Notes under the pieces: model-generated
Told to the model about the DNA's origin: nothing
The model's database searches: none
The model's input: the letters and a program-made list of their open reading frames with translations, nothing else
Program-made: the position numbers and the translations under genes
Shown here: positions 51,491-62,900 of the stretch, in pieces
Layout of the letters: every line of letters begins with the position of its first letter
Position numbering within the stretch: position 1 is the first letter of the stretch
Assembly (NCBI RefSeq): GCF_028598555.1
Contig: NZ_JAQRFN010000008.1
Location: 108,858 to 172,857 of the forward strand
Reading direction: 5' to 3'
Source of the DNA: Xenorhabdus anantnagensis
Lineage (GTDB): Bacteria; Pseudomonadota; Gammaproteobacteria; Enterobacterales; Enterobacteriaceae
DNA: 64,000 nucleotides

Positions 51491-53273
51491 ATATCGCTGG
51501 GTTGCTGAAAGAGATCGCCAATACTGGCGAAAAGGTACTGGATGAATACGAAAAAGTAGAAAGCATCCGCCGCCAGTCTGTTCGGGCCATGAATGAAGCG
51601 ACGTCGTATCAGAAAGATTTATTGTCTGCGATGCTGCCGGAAAGCTGGACAGAGACTCAGCAATTCATTGAAGCCTTAAACAGCCTGAGCATCCAGCGTG
51701 GTCATTTGATCACTTTGCGCAATCATCGTTATATCGATCTGTCCCGCCTTGATGAAATGGAAGCGCAACTGTCTGATAGCCAGCAACGTATTTCTCTGGC
51801 GACAGCCGAATTCCTTGCCAGCGAAAAGGCATTACAGCCATTTACTCAGCAATTACAAGAACTTTCAGTGAAGTCGATCTGCATTTCACCGTCATGGATT
51901 TGATCGGCGAACACCCTTCCATCGTCAATCAAACTCTGACCCTGAATCTTGATGATTATTTCTGCCGGATGCGTAAACAGCGTAAGGTCTTTATTCCTGC
52001 CTATCACCATTATCAGGAATTGCGCCAAAACGTATTGAATCAGCAGAGAAAAGCGCTACGGCTGCATGAATTCAAGGCCCGGCCACTCAGTTCATTTGTG
52101 CGCAACAAATTGATCAACGATGTTTACCTGCCGCGAATTGGCGACAACCTTGCCAAACAAATTGGTGCCATTGGGGAAGGTAAGCGCACCGACTTGATGG
52201 GGATGTTATTGATGATTTCCCCACCGGGTTATGGCAAAACGACCTTGATGGAATATATCGCCAATCGCCTTGGATTGATCTTCATGAAGATCAACGCACC
52301 CGCATTGGGGCACGACGTTCTGTCACTTGATCCCGCTCAAGCCCCGAATGCCACCGCCCGTCAGGAATTGGAAAAGCTGAATCTGGCGTTGGAAATGGGC
52401 AATAACGTGATGCTGTATGTGGATGATATCCAGCACACCAACCCTGAATTCTTGCAGAAGTTTATTTCCTTGTGTGACGGTACACGGCGTATCGAAGGGG
52501 TTTGGAAAAACCAGACTAAAACCTATGACATGCGTGGCAAAAAATTCTGTGTTGTTATGTCTGGTAACCCTTATACCGAATCCGGCGAACTGTTCAAAAT
52601 TCCGGATATGCTGGCAAACCGGGCTGATATCTATAACCTCGGTGAAGTATTGGGTGGTATGGAAGAGGCATTTACGCTGAGTTATATTGAAAACAGTCTA
52701 ACCTCAAATCCAGTATTGGCTCCGTTGGCATTGCGCGATATGAATGACCTCTATCTGTTTATCGATAAAGCAATGGGCAAACCATTTTCCAGCAATAATC
52801 TGAGTTACCCCTACAGTGAAGCAGAGATCACCGAAATCGTCGCCATTCTTGAGCGTTTGCTGATGATGCGGGATGTCATCTTCAAGGTGAACCAACAATA
52901 CATTGCCAGTGCCGCGCAATCCGACAAATACCGGACAGAGCCACCGTTCAAGTTGCAGGGCAGCTATCGCAACATGAATAAACTCAGCGAAAAGATTTCT
53001 GCGGTTATGAATGCTGAAGAAATACGCCGCATTATTGATGATCACTATTTAGGTGAAGCCCAATTACTGACGAGTGGTGCCGAAGAGAACCTACTCAAAC
53101 TGGCAGAGATTCGCGGCACAATGACACCGGAAGAGGCGCAACGCTGGCAGCAAATCAAACGTGATTTTATGCGGAATAAAGCACTGGGTGGTGATAATGC
53201 CGATGTGGGGGATCGCGTGGTTGCTCAGTTGGCTGACTTGGTTGAAAGCGTTCAGGCATTGAAGAACAAATAG
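51340..53273 (+). pseudogene. C-terminal part of a large AAA 'DNA repair ATPase', frameshifted
   Basis: Coding sequence for the last roughly 640 residues of a large AAA protein. One frame runs to 51903 (QSLQQQVSSLLYEKLCQDTR, then coiled coil). A frame change near 51865 leads into a second frame: EVDLHFTVMDLIGEHPSIVN onward, with an ATG at 51894 giving 459 residues. Walker A is LMISPPGYGKTTLMEYI and Walker B is NVMLYVDDIQH. Full-length relatives exceed 1500 residues and, from memory, sit beside yqiJ and flotillin genes. Here the flotillin gene and the N-terminal two-thirds appear deleted. The 459-residue frame could still yield an ATPase fragment. Confidence 0.65.
51431..51484. repeat. 18-base tandem repeat in the ATPase remnant
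   Basis: Three copies of GGTTTAATGACGAACATA (second with one change, third ending AGA) at 51431-51448, 51449-51466 and 51467-51484. In the ATPase frame they encode FNDEHR repeats. Confidence 0.9.
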
Positions 53274-53488
53274 TTACAGTTTTTTGTAATATCATTTGGT
53301 TCAGGCCAGAAGGATAATCCGAACATCCTTCTGTTCCTGTCCCGCTAAAGATAATTATCCGGCATATGCTGTACGAGCGATGTACGATTGATATACGCGT
53401 AAAGGTTGTTCATAAGATCAACCCCTACTCCAATTTCAGACGTATCTCACACACTTGCTCTGCACATATTTTGTTATAGTGCCATTCT

Positions 53489-54928
53489 TCAGGTTGTTAT
53501 CAGTGGCCGACGGTCTTTCCAAGCCATCGCTTGCTCTAGTTGAGCGGAAACCTGGAGTACAGTAGCCTCGTCGCCATAACGACCGACAAGTTGTACACCA
53601 ATGGGAATACCATCATCGCTCCAGCCAAGCGGCAGTGAGATCGCCGGCTGACCAGTAATATTGAAAGGAAAGGCGAAAACTGAATCTGTCCATTTGTTGT
53701 AGTAACGGTCAATGTCAGTCTCCGACATATCATAATAGCCAATGGGACGCGGTAATTGTGTCAACGTAGGCGTAATGAAAATATCGTAAGGCAAAAGGTC
53801 ATTGGTTAGCTCTCGTCCAAGCAAGCGGATCTGCTCTATGTCTTTGGCATGTGCCATACCACTGATCGAACGATAACGTTCGATAATTGCCCAAGTAATT
53901 GGCTCAACATCATCTGGTGTCATTGGCCGTCCAACAATGCTTGATAGATCATTTAAATCTGACGCTGCCTGCACGAAAATCATGTCTGTGTAAGACTTCC
54001 ATGCAGAAGTGGTGTCAAACGCCATATCATGCTCTTCCACTCTGTGTCCAAGACCTTCCAGAGTACGTACTGTTGCCAGCACAGCCTTTTTCACCTGAGC
54101 ATCAATTGGGGTGCCATTGGGGGGAGTAACAGTAAATCCGACACGCAATTTTCTAGGTTCCTGTGCCAACAGTTCCAACCAAGGTAAATCCGGAGTTGGA
54201 GGTGTATAGGGATCACCCGGAAGTGCGCCAGCCACGACGTCCAGATAAGCGGCAGTATCTCTTACGGTGCGTGAACAACAAAGAAAACAAGCACCGCCAT
54301 ACCAGTAATCACCGGTAGGTGCCAGCGTCACACGCCCCCGCGATGGTTTTAGCCCCACGATGCCGCAGCAGGACGCAGGGATACGGATAGATCCGGCACC
54401 ATCACTGGCTTCGCCGATGGGTACAATGCGTGCAGCTACCGCCGCAGCTGTGCCACCACTTGAACCTCCGGCACTAATCCCTTCTTTCCAGGGGTTTTTC
54501 GTGATGCCATAGAGTTTTGGCTCAGTGCTGATCGACAAACCATTCTCTGGCGAATTTGACTTCCCGACCAATATTAATCCCGCACGTTTAATGCGCTTTG
54601 TTGTTTCTGAGTCAATCGGCGCAATCATATCTTTCAGATAGCGGGAGCTATTGGTGAGAGGCGCACCTTTCCATTGAGAGACAAGTTCTTTAAGCAAGAA
54701 CGGTACGCCGGCAAAGGGGGCATTATGATCAACAGAAGCCGCAGCCTCTCGACCAATATCATAGAGTTTGTGAACTACAGCGTTAAGTTCAGGATTAAGC
54801 CGTTCAATACATGTAATAGCTGCTTCTACCAATTCTAAAGGGGTAACCTCACCCTGATGCACTAACTTAGCTAAACCCAGCGCATCCGACTCGGTATAGG
54901 TGGTTATGAGACTCTCAGTTATAGCCAT
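53489..54928 (-). CDS. Amidase-signature family hydrolase
   Basis: A 479-residue protein with the complete Ser-cisSer-Lys triad region: Lys in [14 protein letters not shown], the Gly/Ser-rich loop [20 protein letters not shown], and the nucleophile Ser in [16 protein letters not shown]. The family hydrolyses amides, including indoleacetamide-like and aryl amides, in the cytoplasm. No signal peptide is seen. The substrate is unknown. AGGAGAA-type purines precede the ATG at 54928. It stands alone between the ATPase remnant and an AT-rich spacer. Confidence 0.87.
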   Translation of the reverse strand: MAITESLITTYTESDALGLAKLVHQGEVTPLELVEAAITCIERLNPELNAVVHKLYDIGREAAASVDHNAPFAGVPFLLKELVSQWKGAPLTNSSRYLKDMIAPIDSETTKRIKRAGLILVGKSNSPENGLSISTEPKLYGITKNPWKEGISAGGSSGGTAAAVAARIVPIGEASDGAGSIRIPASCCGIVGLKPSRGRVTLAPTGDYWYGGACFLCCSRTVRDTAAYLDVVAGALPGDPYTPPTPDLPWLELLAQEPRKLRVGFTVTPPNGTPIDAQVKKAVLATVRTLEGLGHRVEEHDMAFDTTSAWKSYTDMIFVQAASDLNDLSSIVGRPMTPDDVEPITWAIIERYRSISGMAHAKDIEQIRLLGRELTNDLLPYDIFITPTLTQLPRPIGYYDMSETDIDRYYNKWTDSVFAFPFNITGQPAISLPLGWSDDGIPIGVQLVGRYGDEATVLQVSAQLEQAMAWKDRRPLITT

Positions 54929-55396
54929 ATTACCTTCTCCTATCGAATAGTTACGAACTTGCTTAAAACATATACAGACTCACTGATTTCATACATTCCT
55001 CCTATCGGTTTATTCCTTAGAAGTTATGCAAGATCTTTAGATAAAGATTTTTTCAGCAAATCGAGTCTATAACTATATTTCTGGCTGTCAATTGAACTAA
55101 GTCGAAGGAGTTTACAACGATAAAAGTAATATCAATCCCCCGCCACGTGGGACAAGATATATCAGCTAATTAACATACTCCCTGTTATGATAGAACAAAA
55201 AAATATCTTGGCATTAGCATTCCTAATAGATTTGTTATTTTCAAAATGAACTATTTATAGATTATATAGTTACATAATAAAAAATATTTTAAATTTAAAA
55301 TAGATTATAAATATATTGCAATAAGTTCAATGATCTCTAAAATTAGGTCAGTTGACCAAATTTTAGAGATCATTGAACTTTTGTAAGGATCATAAA
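54929..55396. other. AT-rich spacer between amidase and dehydrogenase-like gene
   Basis: It holds the divergent promoters. The only strong structure is the 54-base palindrome at 55325-55378, listed separately. Confidence 0.5.
55325..55378. promoter_or_regulatory. 54-base near-perfect palindrome before the dehydrogenase-like gene
   Basis: The 20-base arms GTTCAATGATCTCTAAAATT (55325-55344) and AATTTTAGAGATCATTGAAC (55359-55378) are exactly complementary. Between them GGTCA-GT-TGACC pairs as well, leaving only one A-A mismatch per turn. The structure ends six bases before the ribosome site AAGGA. It could be an operator for the nearby TetR regulator, an RNA hairpin controlling the next gene, or a leftover terminator. 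Confidence 0.85.
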
Positions 55397-56476
55397 ATGA
55401 AAAATATATCTGTATTACTCGTTGGTGGTTATGGAGTTGTTGGTCAGCAAGCAGCGCAAATTATCAATCAATACCGACCTGATTTACACTTAATCATTTC
55501 CGGCAGAGATATTAACAAGGCAAAAAAAGTATCTGAAACCTTAAATAATTCCGAGGGTTTATTTTTTGATGTAGAAAACCCCTCTTTGCCAAATGAACTA
55601 AAAATTGATATTTTGTTAGCACTTGTTAATGATCCACAAGATAAATTATTAAATTTTTCGCATCAAAATAATATTGCATATATAGATATTACTCGTTGGA
55701 CTGAGCGTTTACAGGTTGCATTAAGTAAGGCAACAGTCATGCAAAATCAAAAAAGAAGTACTATGATTTTTGCATCGTCATGGATGGCCAGTATCGTAGC
55801 AACATTAATCAATGATATCAGTAAGTCATTTACAAAAATTGATAGTATTGACATGAGCGTCTTATATGCTTTGAATGACAAGGCAGGTCCAAATTCAGTT
55901 GATTATATGGATAGGTTAACAACCCCTTTTACTGTGAAGCAAAATGGGAAATACCAGAAAATTCTCCCTTTTTCTGATGAGAAAACGGTTTTATTTAGTG
56001 ATGGCAGTACCCATAAAGTTTTTCGTATTGATATGCCAGAACAATTTATCTTCCCCTTAATTACAAATGCACAAACCGTTGCAACCAGAATTGGTTTCGA
56101 TGATGTTAAAAGTAATCAGCTATTAGCTTTTTTAGTTAAAAAAGGGATTTGGAAGCTATTGTCAGGAAAGAGAACGACTGGACTGCGTAGAAAAATCTTA
56201 TATAACCCAGGAAAAGGGCATCAGCATCAAATTCGTACCGATATACAAGGCACTGATGAGAATGGACATCGCAAAAGTGTATATCTGCAAATTAATGATC
56301 CAAAAGGGCAAACACATTTAACGGCAACGGGAGCTGCCGCATTGGTGATTCAGTTGGCTGAACATATACAAAATAATCACTCACCGATTTTAAATTCTGG
56401 TGAAAGTTTTTTAGATGTTGAAAAACTAAAATCGCTATTATCCTCAGAAAATATTCATTTTAGTGTTAATAGCTAA
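55397..56476 (+). CDS. Saccharopine-dehydrogenase-like NAD(P)-binding protein
   Basis: A 359-residue protein. The Rossmann nucleotide-binding loop comes directly at the start (VLLVGGYGVVGQQAAQIINQ), then LIISGRDINKAKKVSE and later YIDITRWTERLQVALS. This is the layout of saccharopine dehydrogenase-like oxidoreductases. The ATG at 55397 has AAGGA upstream; the frame extends to 55373 inside the palindrome. It is convergent with a TetR gene across a shared terminator. No substrate can be named. Confidence 0.75.
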   Translation: MKNISVLLVGGYGVVGQQAAQIINQYRPDLHLIISGRDINKAKKVSETLNNSEGLFFDVENPSLPNELKIDILLALVNDPQDKLLNFSHQNNIAYIDITRWTERLQVALSKATVMQNQKRSTMIFASSWMASIVATLINDISKSFTKIDSIDMSVLYALNDKAGPNSVDYMDRLTTPFTVKQNGKYQKILPFSDEKTVLFSDGSTHKVFRIDMPEQFIFPLITNAQTVATRIGFDDVKSNQLLAFLVKKGIWKLLSGKRTTGLRRKILYNPGKGHQHQIRTDIQGTDENGHRKSVYLQINDPKGQTHLTATGAAALVIQLAEHIQNNHSPILNSGESFLDVEKLKSLLSSENIHFSVNS

Positions 56477-56537
56477 ACAGAGTAAAATCGTTCTGCAACC
56501 AGATAATGTTAAAGATTAATAATATAATTCAGCCCTT

Positions 56538-56572
56538 AAATAATCCGCAAAGGCTTTTTTGCGGATTATTTT
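56538..56572. terminator. Bidirectional terminator
   Basis: AAATAATCCGCAAA pairs with TTTGCGGATTATTT around a short GGCTTT loop, between two convergent genes. Its right arm touches the stop of the TetR gene. Confidence 0.85.
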
Positions 56573-57149
56573 AATCTGACTCTATAATCGCAATTATGGT
56601 AGAACGTAAACGCTTACTTAAATCAAAATTAAAATTTCCCTTATTCTGATAGGAATATAATATGGACAATCCTTCAAATAAAGAAACCAACATTAACGCT
56701 TTTTCTTGCCTGATATTTTCTGGCATATCTGAACAGGTATTACGCAAAATAATAATGATTTTCTCAATATAACGTTGATAAAACTTAGTCAAAGCTTTAT
56801 GCAGTTTATCTGAGTGACGGCTCGCTAACCATGTTTCTAACGTCAAGGTACATAGCGACATGTCTTGTAAGTTCGTTAAAATGATGTCCAGTAAAATATC
56901 AAGTTCAGAACTCTTAGCATTAACAAATTGTAATCTTGTTTCCGCATCCTCAATAATTTGATTGAACAATCCCTCTAATAAAGATTCTATATTAGGAAAA
57001 TAGTACTGTAAATTCCCAAGAGTGATTCCACAATAATTAGCGAGAGCTCTCATGCTAAAAGAGCGACTTTCTCCTTGAACAAGAAGTTCTATCGCATTTT
57101 TTAAAATACTATTTTGTTTTTCTTTGAATTTTTCTTTTCTAGATTTCAT
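56571..57149 (-). CDS. TetR-family transcriptional regulator
   Basis: 192 residues from the ATG at 57149. The helix-turn-helix at about 25-55 reads SFSMRALANYCGITLGNLQY then YFPNIESLLEGLFNQI, typical of TetR/AcrR. The ligand domain follows. The open frame continues to 57323, but this added part is unlike the family. It lies between the dehydrogenase-like gene and the monooxygenase gene and probably regulates one or both. The 54-base palindrome is a candidate site. Confidence 0.85.
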   Translation of the reverse strand: MKSRKEKFKEKQNSILKNAIELLVQGESRSFSMRALANYCGITLGNLQYYFPNIESLLEGLFNQIIEDAETRLQFVNAKSSELDILLDIILTNLQDMSLCTLTLETWLASRHSDKLHKALTKFYQRYIEKIIIILRNTCSDMPENIRQEKALMLVSLFEGLSILYSYQNKGNFNFDLSKRLRSTIIAIIESD

Positions 57150-57370
57150 TATGATCATTATCAACGTAGTATAGTTAAATAAATGATAAATATATAGAAA
57201 GTTGTATATGGCATTAACCTGTATTGCAAGAAAACTTTTCAAAAAAACATACTCATATACCGGATTTTTTGTTGGAGATGATACCTTCCTACCGAAAGCG
57301 ATAACCATCCCCCATTGTTGCAATACTGATAAGTGTAATGTTATTCGTGATAGTTTCCCCTAAAAGAGAA

Positions 57371-57400
57371 CATCCTGCCAACATACTGCTAACAGGATGG
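57371..57400. terminator. Weak hairpin between TetR and monooxygenase genes
   Basis: CATCCTG pairs with CAGGATG around a 15-base loop. It lies past the monooxygenase stop and upstream of the TetR gene. The T-run is weak. Confidence 0.35.
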
Positions 57401-57438
57401 GAATGAGTATCTCATTAAAATCAAATTTGATTTTGAAA

Positions 57439-58887
57439 TTATTTCCACTTCAATGCCACATCATCTACTGGCTGACTCAATACTTCTTTATCTTTTTTAT
57501 AATCATGTGGAACATGCCAATTTGGACTTCTCCCCTGACGAGGAAGGCCCTTATCACCACGCTTCACGTAACCCGAGCGTAAGGCACCAAACATATGTTC
57601 ATCAACGACTATCTCATCCGATGAAGCATACGGTGTTACTACTGTGGCATGACGACGATCCATCTCATTTAACAAACGACAAATATAGTCTGCTGATAGA
57701 TCAACTTTTAATGTCCAGGCATTATTGATATAACCAAACAAATAGGCAAAATTAGGAATACCCTGTAATAATGTTCCCTTATAAAACATCAGGTTATGAC
57801 TTTCTAGTGGTTGTCCATCAATAGAGAGCTTAATTCCCCCCATAAGTTGTAATTGCAAGCCTGTCGCTGTCACTATGATATCCGCAGGTAATTCCTTACC
57901 AGACTGCAACAAAATACTGTTTTCAGTAATACGTTCAATCTGATCAGTAACGATAGACGCTTTGCCTTCCCTCAGTACCTTAAATAGATTACTGTCAGGA
58001 ACAAAGCACAACCGTTCATCCCATGGCATGTACTTTGGCGTAAGGTGTTTCATGTCAAAAGTAGGGCCAACCTTTCTGCGGGCTAACCCCAGTAAGAATG
58101 ATTTCAATAGGTTAGGAAAATATCGACTCACTTTATACAGTGAACTAAAAAAGAAAATATTACGACTTCTGCTCAATGCATAAATCCAACGTTGCGGAAC
58201 AATGCCTTTTAAAAACTCAGCGATCTTATCCCTACCCGGTATCGAAAAAATATAGCTAGGGGAACGCTGTAACATAGTGATGTGCTCAGTATCATTGGCC
58301 ATAGCTGGAAGTAAAGTCACTGCTGTTGCACCACTTCCAATCACAACAACTCGCTTTCCTTTGTAATCCAATGTTTCAGGCCAATGTTGTGGATGAACGA
58401 TTGAACCTTTGAAATCTTCAAGGCCGGGAAATTGAGGTAAGTATGGTTGATCATAGTTGTAGTAACCTGTCGCAGAAATAAGAAAATTACAGGTAAATTG
58501 CCGCATTTCTCCACTGGCTTCGTCAATTGCAGTAACAGTCCATTGATCTGTTTCACTTGACCAATCAGTTTGAGCGATCTTTAATCCAAATTGTATTTTC
58601 TTATCAACGCCATACTCTTCCGCCGCTGAATGGAGATAACGCCTAATTGAAAGACCATCAGCAAAAATGCTGGTATCTGCCCAAGGGCGGAATTTATAGC
58701 CGTAGCTCATCATATCTGAATCGGTACGAATACCCGGATAGCGAAATAAATCCCAAGTTCCACCTATCGCATGACGACGTTCTAAGATGCCCACTTTCTT
58801 GTCAGGACATTCTCTTTCCAGATGACATGCCATACCAACGCCAGAAACTCCAGCTCCAATTATCAAAATATCATAATGGTTATCCAT
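57439..58887 (-). CDS. Baeyer-Villiger-type flavin monooxygenase
   Basis: A 482-residue enzyme. The FAD loop is YDILIIGAGVSGVGMACHL, the Baeyer-Villiger fingerprint F-x-G-x-x-x-H-x-x-x-W-P reads FKGSIVHPQHWPE, and the second (NADPH) loop is VVVIGSGATAVTLLPAM. Such enzymes insert oxygen next to ketones or oxidise N and S compounds. ATG 58887 has AGGGGGA upstream and is preferred to the frame start at 58935. With the nearby TetR, amidase and dehydrogenase-like genes it suggests processing of a foreign or secondary metabolite. Confidence 0.9.
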   Translation of the reverse strand: MDNHYDILIIGAGVSGVGMACHLERECPDKKVGILERRHAIGGTWDLFRYPGIRTDSDMMSYGYKFRPWADTSIFADGLSIRRYLHSAAEEYGVDKKIQFGLKIAQTDWSSETDQWTVTAIDEASGEMRQFTCNFLISATGYYNYDQPYLPQFPGLEDFKGSIVHPQHWPETLDYKGKRVVVIGSGATAVTLLPAMANDTEHITMLQRSPSYIFSIPGRDKIAEFLKGIVPQRWIYALSRSRNIFFFSSLYKVSRYFPNLLKSFLLGLARRKVGPTFDMKHLTPKYMPWDERLCFVPDSNLFKVLREGKASIVTDQIERITENSILLQSGKELPADIIVTATGLQLQLMGGIKLSIDGQPLESHNLMFYKGTLLQGIPNFAYLFGYINNAWTLKVDLSADYICRLLNEMDRRHATVVTPYASSDEIVVDEHMFGALRSGYVKRGDKGLPRQGRSPNWHVPHDYKKDKEVLSQPVDDVALKWK

Positions 58888-59071
58888 ACAATCCCCCTGC
58901 AAAAATGCCCGTTTAATCAGATAAGTATCCTGCACAATCTTCCATGTTATTTTTTATTTGCAGGGGTAACCATTTTCATTTATGTGGGGGGAGTATCACA
59001 GTTAGAGACAGCTAATCGCCTGAGTTTTGGTAGAAGTGACTGTATTTCCAATCTTAGATTTTCTCAACATG

Positions 59072-59359
59072 TTATCTAATCCGCCAATATCCCCCTTTTT
59101 TCGCACCAACTCGAATCAAGAGTCCATTTTCCTGCAACACTTTGATATTGCGTTCTATTGTTCGAGGATTAACACCCAAATCATCAGCTAATTGAGATAT
59201 TGTTATAGATGGCTGATTAGCAATAAGAGATAGTATTTTTTGCGAAGTCGCATTGAGTGGCTGTGGCTTTTCTTCCGACATTTGTACCGACATTGCAGTA
59301 GTATTCGGCTTTTCCGTATTAATACTGTCCTTAAGTGCTTTGACTAATTTTTCCAACAT
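59072..59359 (-). CDS. Small winged-helix DNA-binding protein
   Basis: 95 residues. The C-terminal 60 form a winged helix (ATSQKILSLIANQPSITISQ, then LADDLGVNPRTIERNIKVLQ and a wing GLLIRVGAKKGGYWRIR). This resembles the HTH at the end of AAA_4-type (Schlafen-like) regulators or DeoR-like small regulators. The N-terminal 35 residues are Lys/Glu-rich and unmatched. It may be the surviving tail of a longer protein. It lies near the type III restriction genes. Confidence 0.6.
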   Translation of the reverse strand: MLEKLVKALKDSINTEKPNTTAMSVQMSEEKPQPLNATSQKILSLIANQPSITISQLADDLGVNPRTIERNIKVLQENGLLIRVGAKKGGYWRIR

Positions 59360-59393
59360 ATCTATAACACACGATTAAGTATGGATGGTGTGA

Positions 59394-59819
59394 TACGGTA
59401 AGGAGGTTGGTAAGCCATTAACCAACAGTGATTATAAATATTGGCTGAGCACTTCGTCACTTAATACCTATTGGCAGGCTGCGAATGAGGAAGCGACGCG
59501 CGAACGTTTGCTGGCTGAAGAACAAAAACTCGAACAAGAGCGGCTTGCAACTCTCAAGCGGCTTAATGCTGTCTTTTTCTCAAGAAAGGTTCACTGGGAA
59601 AATGTGAAGAAATACAGCGAACAAGGCCATGCCAGTGCTTATGACAAAGCAGCCAAAGAAATGAAAGATCTGTACGAGGCTTATCGGATTAATAATGCAC
59701 TAGCAGAATTTGTTCCACTCTATCGGGTATTTGCCAAACATATAGAAAGAAGAAGAACACTGGTTCAACGATTGGAATTACTAGATCAGGAAATAGGTAA
59801 GTATCAAGGTAGTATTTGA
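59394..59819 (+). pseudogene. Coiled-coil protein fragment without a start codon
   Basis: The frame is open from 59394 to TGA at 59817-59819 (about 141 codons). It reads VGKPLTNSDYKYWLSTSSLN, then TYWQAANEEATRERLLAEEQ and a long Glu/Lys/Arg-rich helix. No ATG or GTG is present near its head; a TTG at 59508 would give 103 residues. The homogeneous style across the missing start suggests a 5'-truncated gene. I do not recognise the family. It is convergent with the restriction gene. Confidence 0.5.
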
Positions 59820-59940
59820 TTTTATTGGTAAAGGCACGGCACGCACCATGCATGGCACACTAAAGCAAAGCGCCGGATAAAAATCAGCACTTTGTCGGTA
59901 TCCAGAAGGCACTATTGCTAGTGCCTTGATGCCATTAAGA

Positions 59941-62900
59941 TTAAAAATTAGTACTGAACGTATCAAAGTTATCGGCTTTGACAAATTTGGCAGCGTTGGG
60001 CACCTCTTTGCCATCTTTGTCTTTGCTTAGCGCATTGAAGTGCTCAACGCCACACTTGATCTTGGCCTTTTCAGCCTCACGCAGATCATCAGAGAATATG
60101 CTTGATTTCGTTTCAACCACAAAGTAAAGCTGCTCTCCTGTACCATCATCTTTGTCAATTAATACCGCCCAGTCAGGATTGTAACTGCCCAACGGGGTAT
60201 CAATCTTGAACCAAGAGGGTAGCTTGGAATAAATCTTCACTTCTTCAGCGCTTTCTAGCTTTTCGGCGAAGTTAAACTCGGTATCTGAATCGCAAATGAT
60301 GTAGTCATATACCGACTTTTCAGCTTTCACCATATCTTTGAGGTAGCCAGTCAGCTCTTCTTCTTGGAAAAGCGCTTGAGAATAGTATGCCTCATCACTA
60401 ATACGGTGATATTTAACGCCATCGACAATGACAATACGCATCTGCTTACGAATAACTTCACCAGCTAACTCGATAAAGCGCTGAGGGTTGTTTTTGAAGG
60501 CTTCCAACTTATCGCCCAAACCCAGCAGAATATCGATAATTGTCTGACGGGTCAGATTGGTCTGATCAGTCAGATAAGTCACGATATCCGGCAACTGGAA
60601 GTTGCGATTACAGTCATTCTGGATCTGGGTTTTCTTATCGTAGGTTTCCAGTTCAGCTTCAGTAACAGCAATCTTAACCTTGGTGTACTGAAACTTAGCT
60701 CTGGCTACCGCCACGTTTGTTCTAATTTCCTTGATACAGTTTTCAACCAGCTTGTTGATACTAAAGTTAACACGATAAGTCGTTTTATATTTAATTCGCC
60801 CCCAAAGCGCCTGGAAATCTTCACCAAGTACAACCTGTTTACCATTTTTATCTTCACACAAGGCTACAGAACGCTTCTCTTCGTGTTTTTTCACGTTCAA
60901 GCCTTTTGCCAGCTTCTTCAACGTGGCAACGATGGCATCAGTATGCTCAGCGACACTGGGGGGCAGACTCACCTCATTGTTATTGAAGGCAAGATTCAGC
61001 ACAGCCTGAATCTTGCCTTTGCCATCAATATAACCTTGGGACAGAAGGTGCTGGAAGATCTCTTCTGACTTCTCCGCTCCCAAGAAGGTTTTCTGATCCA
61101 ACTCGCCAGAAACAACAATGTTGGCAAATTGGTGGGGAGCAACCGTACCAAATTTAATGCCTTCTTCCGCTTCAATCTCTTTTTGCAGTTCAGAAACAAA
61201 GCTTTCATAAGATTCGTTTGCCATAACGGTCAGAGTATTTACCTCAAAACCGTAAGGTGCTCGCTCACCAGATTGATCAACTGCTAAACGCAGGCCACGA
61301 CCGATTTCCTGTCGTTTTTTAGTGATTGAGCTGGTTTCATTCAACGTACAGATCTGGAAAACATTCGGGTTGTCCCAGCCTTCTTTCAGTGCTGAGTGTG
61401 AAAAGATAAAGCGCAGCTTCTCGTCCATAGATAGAAGCTTTTCTTTGTCTTTCATGATCAGGTTATAGGCAGACTCATCGGCTATGGTTTTCCCCCCTTC
61501 GCCTTTAGCTGAAAGCTTCGAGTCGGCGAACTGAGGGTTGCCAGAAGCATCTTTTTTCTTGTCCTGTGCAAAGTAGCCACCATGTACTGTTTGAGTGAGT
61601 TCTTGCAATGCGACTTTGTTGATGGTGTATTTATCTCCATTATTATCCCAGATTCCTGGGTACAACATGCAATATTTGGGCTTGCTAACCTGCCTGGCAA
61701 ACTCTTCTTCAAACCACTTGGCAAACTTACCCTGAACAGGAACGCCATCTTTAGAGTAACCACGGTAGTTGGCAACCTTATCGATAAAGAACAGACTCAG
61801 CACCTTAATACCTTTCTGGCTTAGGATCTTCGAGTGGTCTAGCTTGTCATGGCTCTTTATTATCTTGTGGTAGAACTTCAGCTCTTTTTCTAGATGCTCT
61901 TCGATAGTTTTGGCTATTTGAATGCGCTTAAAAGCCTCCGAATCCGCTCCGCCAATGGCTTGCCCAAGGCGCACAATGTCATCGCAACTGGTAAAGTCAA
62001 TGTACTCATTACCTTCTTCGCAATAAATATCGTTAATGACATAACCTTCATAAACACTACGCCCACCCGAAAGTTCGAATAAGTCATTGATCTGGCCATC
62101 TTTAATGGTTATGACCTTACGTGGTTGCAGCTTGCCTGTGCGCGTTTGAGCGTCAATTTCAATCTTGGCAGAAATGGGGGACTTTTTATTATCAACACTC
62201 ACTAACTTAATGTAGGCTTGGTTGTGCCCATCCTTGAGATCCAGAGAAGCAACTTCAATTTGCTTAACCAGTTTACGTTCATAGGCATCAATAGAATCAA
62301 GCTTATACAGCAGGTGTGGTGCTTCCTTCAACGTGGCTGAATAACGAAATGTACACAGTGGTTTTAAGCTACCGATCGCTTCTTGTCGGTTTGCCGTTGA
62401 TACAACAGACTGTGGTTCATCAATAATAACGACAGGACGAGTAGCCTGAATAAATTCAATAGGCTTCATCCCGTTCAATCTGTCATCTGTACGGTGAATC
62501 AGATTCGCCGTAGTTTCCTTCGTAGGATCGGTGAATGACTTACTGAATGCATCAATATTGATCACCATGATTTGAATGTAATCATTGGTAGCAAAGTTAC
62601 GAACCTGTTCGCGCTTTGATGAGTCATAGACAAAATAGTCATACTGGACGTTTTTGTACTGCTCACGGAAGTGTTGCTCAGTAATTTGCAGTGATTTATA
62701 GACGCCTTCTTTAATCGCAATGGACGGCACCACGATGATGAACTTTGTCAGTCCATAACGCTGATTTAGCTCAAAGATAGAACGCAGGTACACATAGGTT
62801 TTACCTGTACCTGTTTCCATTTCAACGCTGAAATCTAGACTTGGCAGTTCTTGTTTTACGTTTTCAACCTGTGGCAAGCCATTCTTTAACTGGACGTTAC

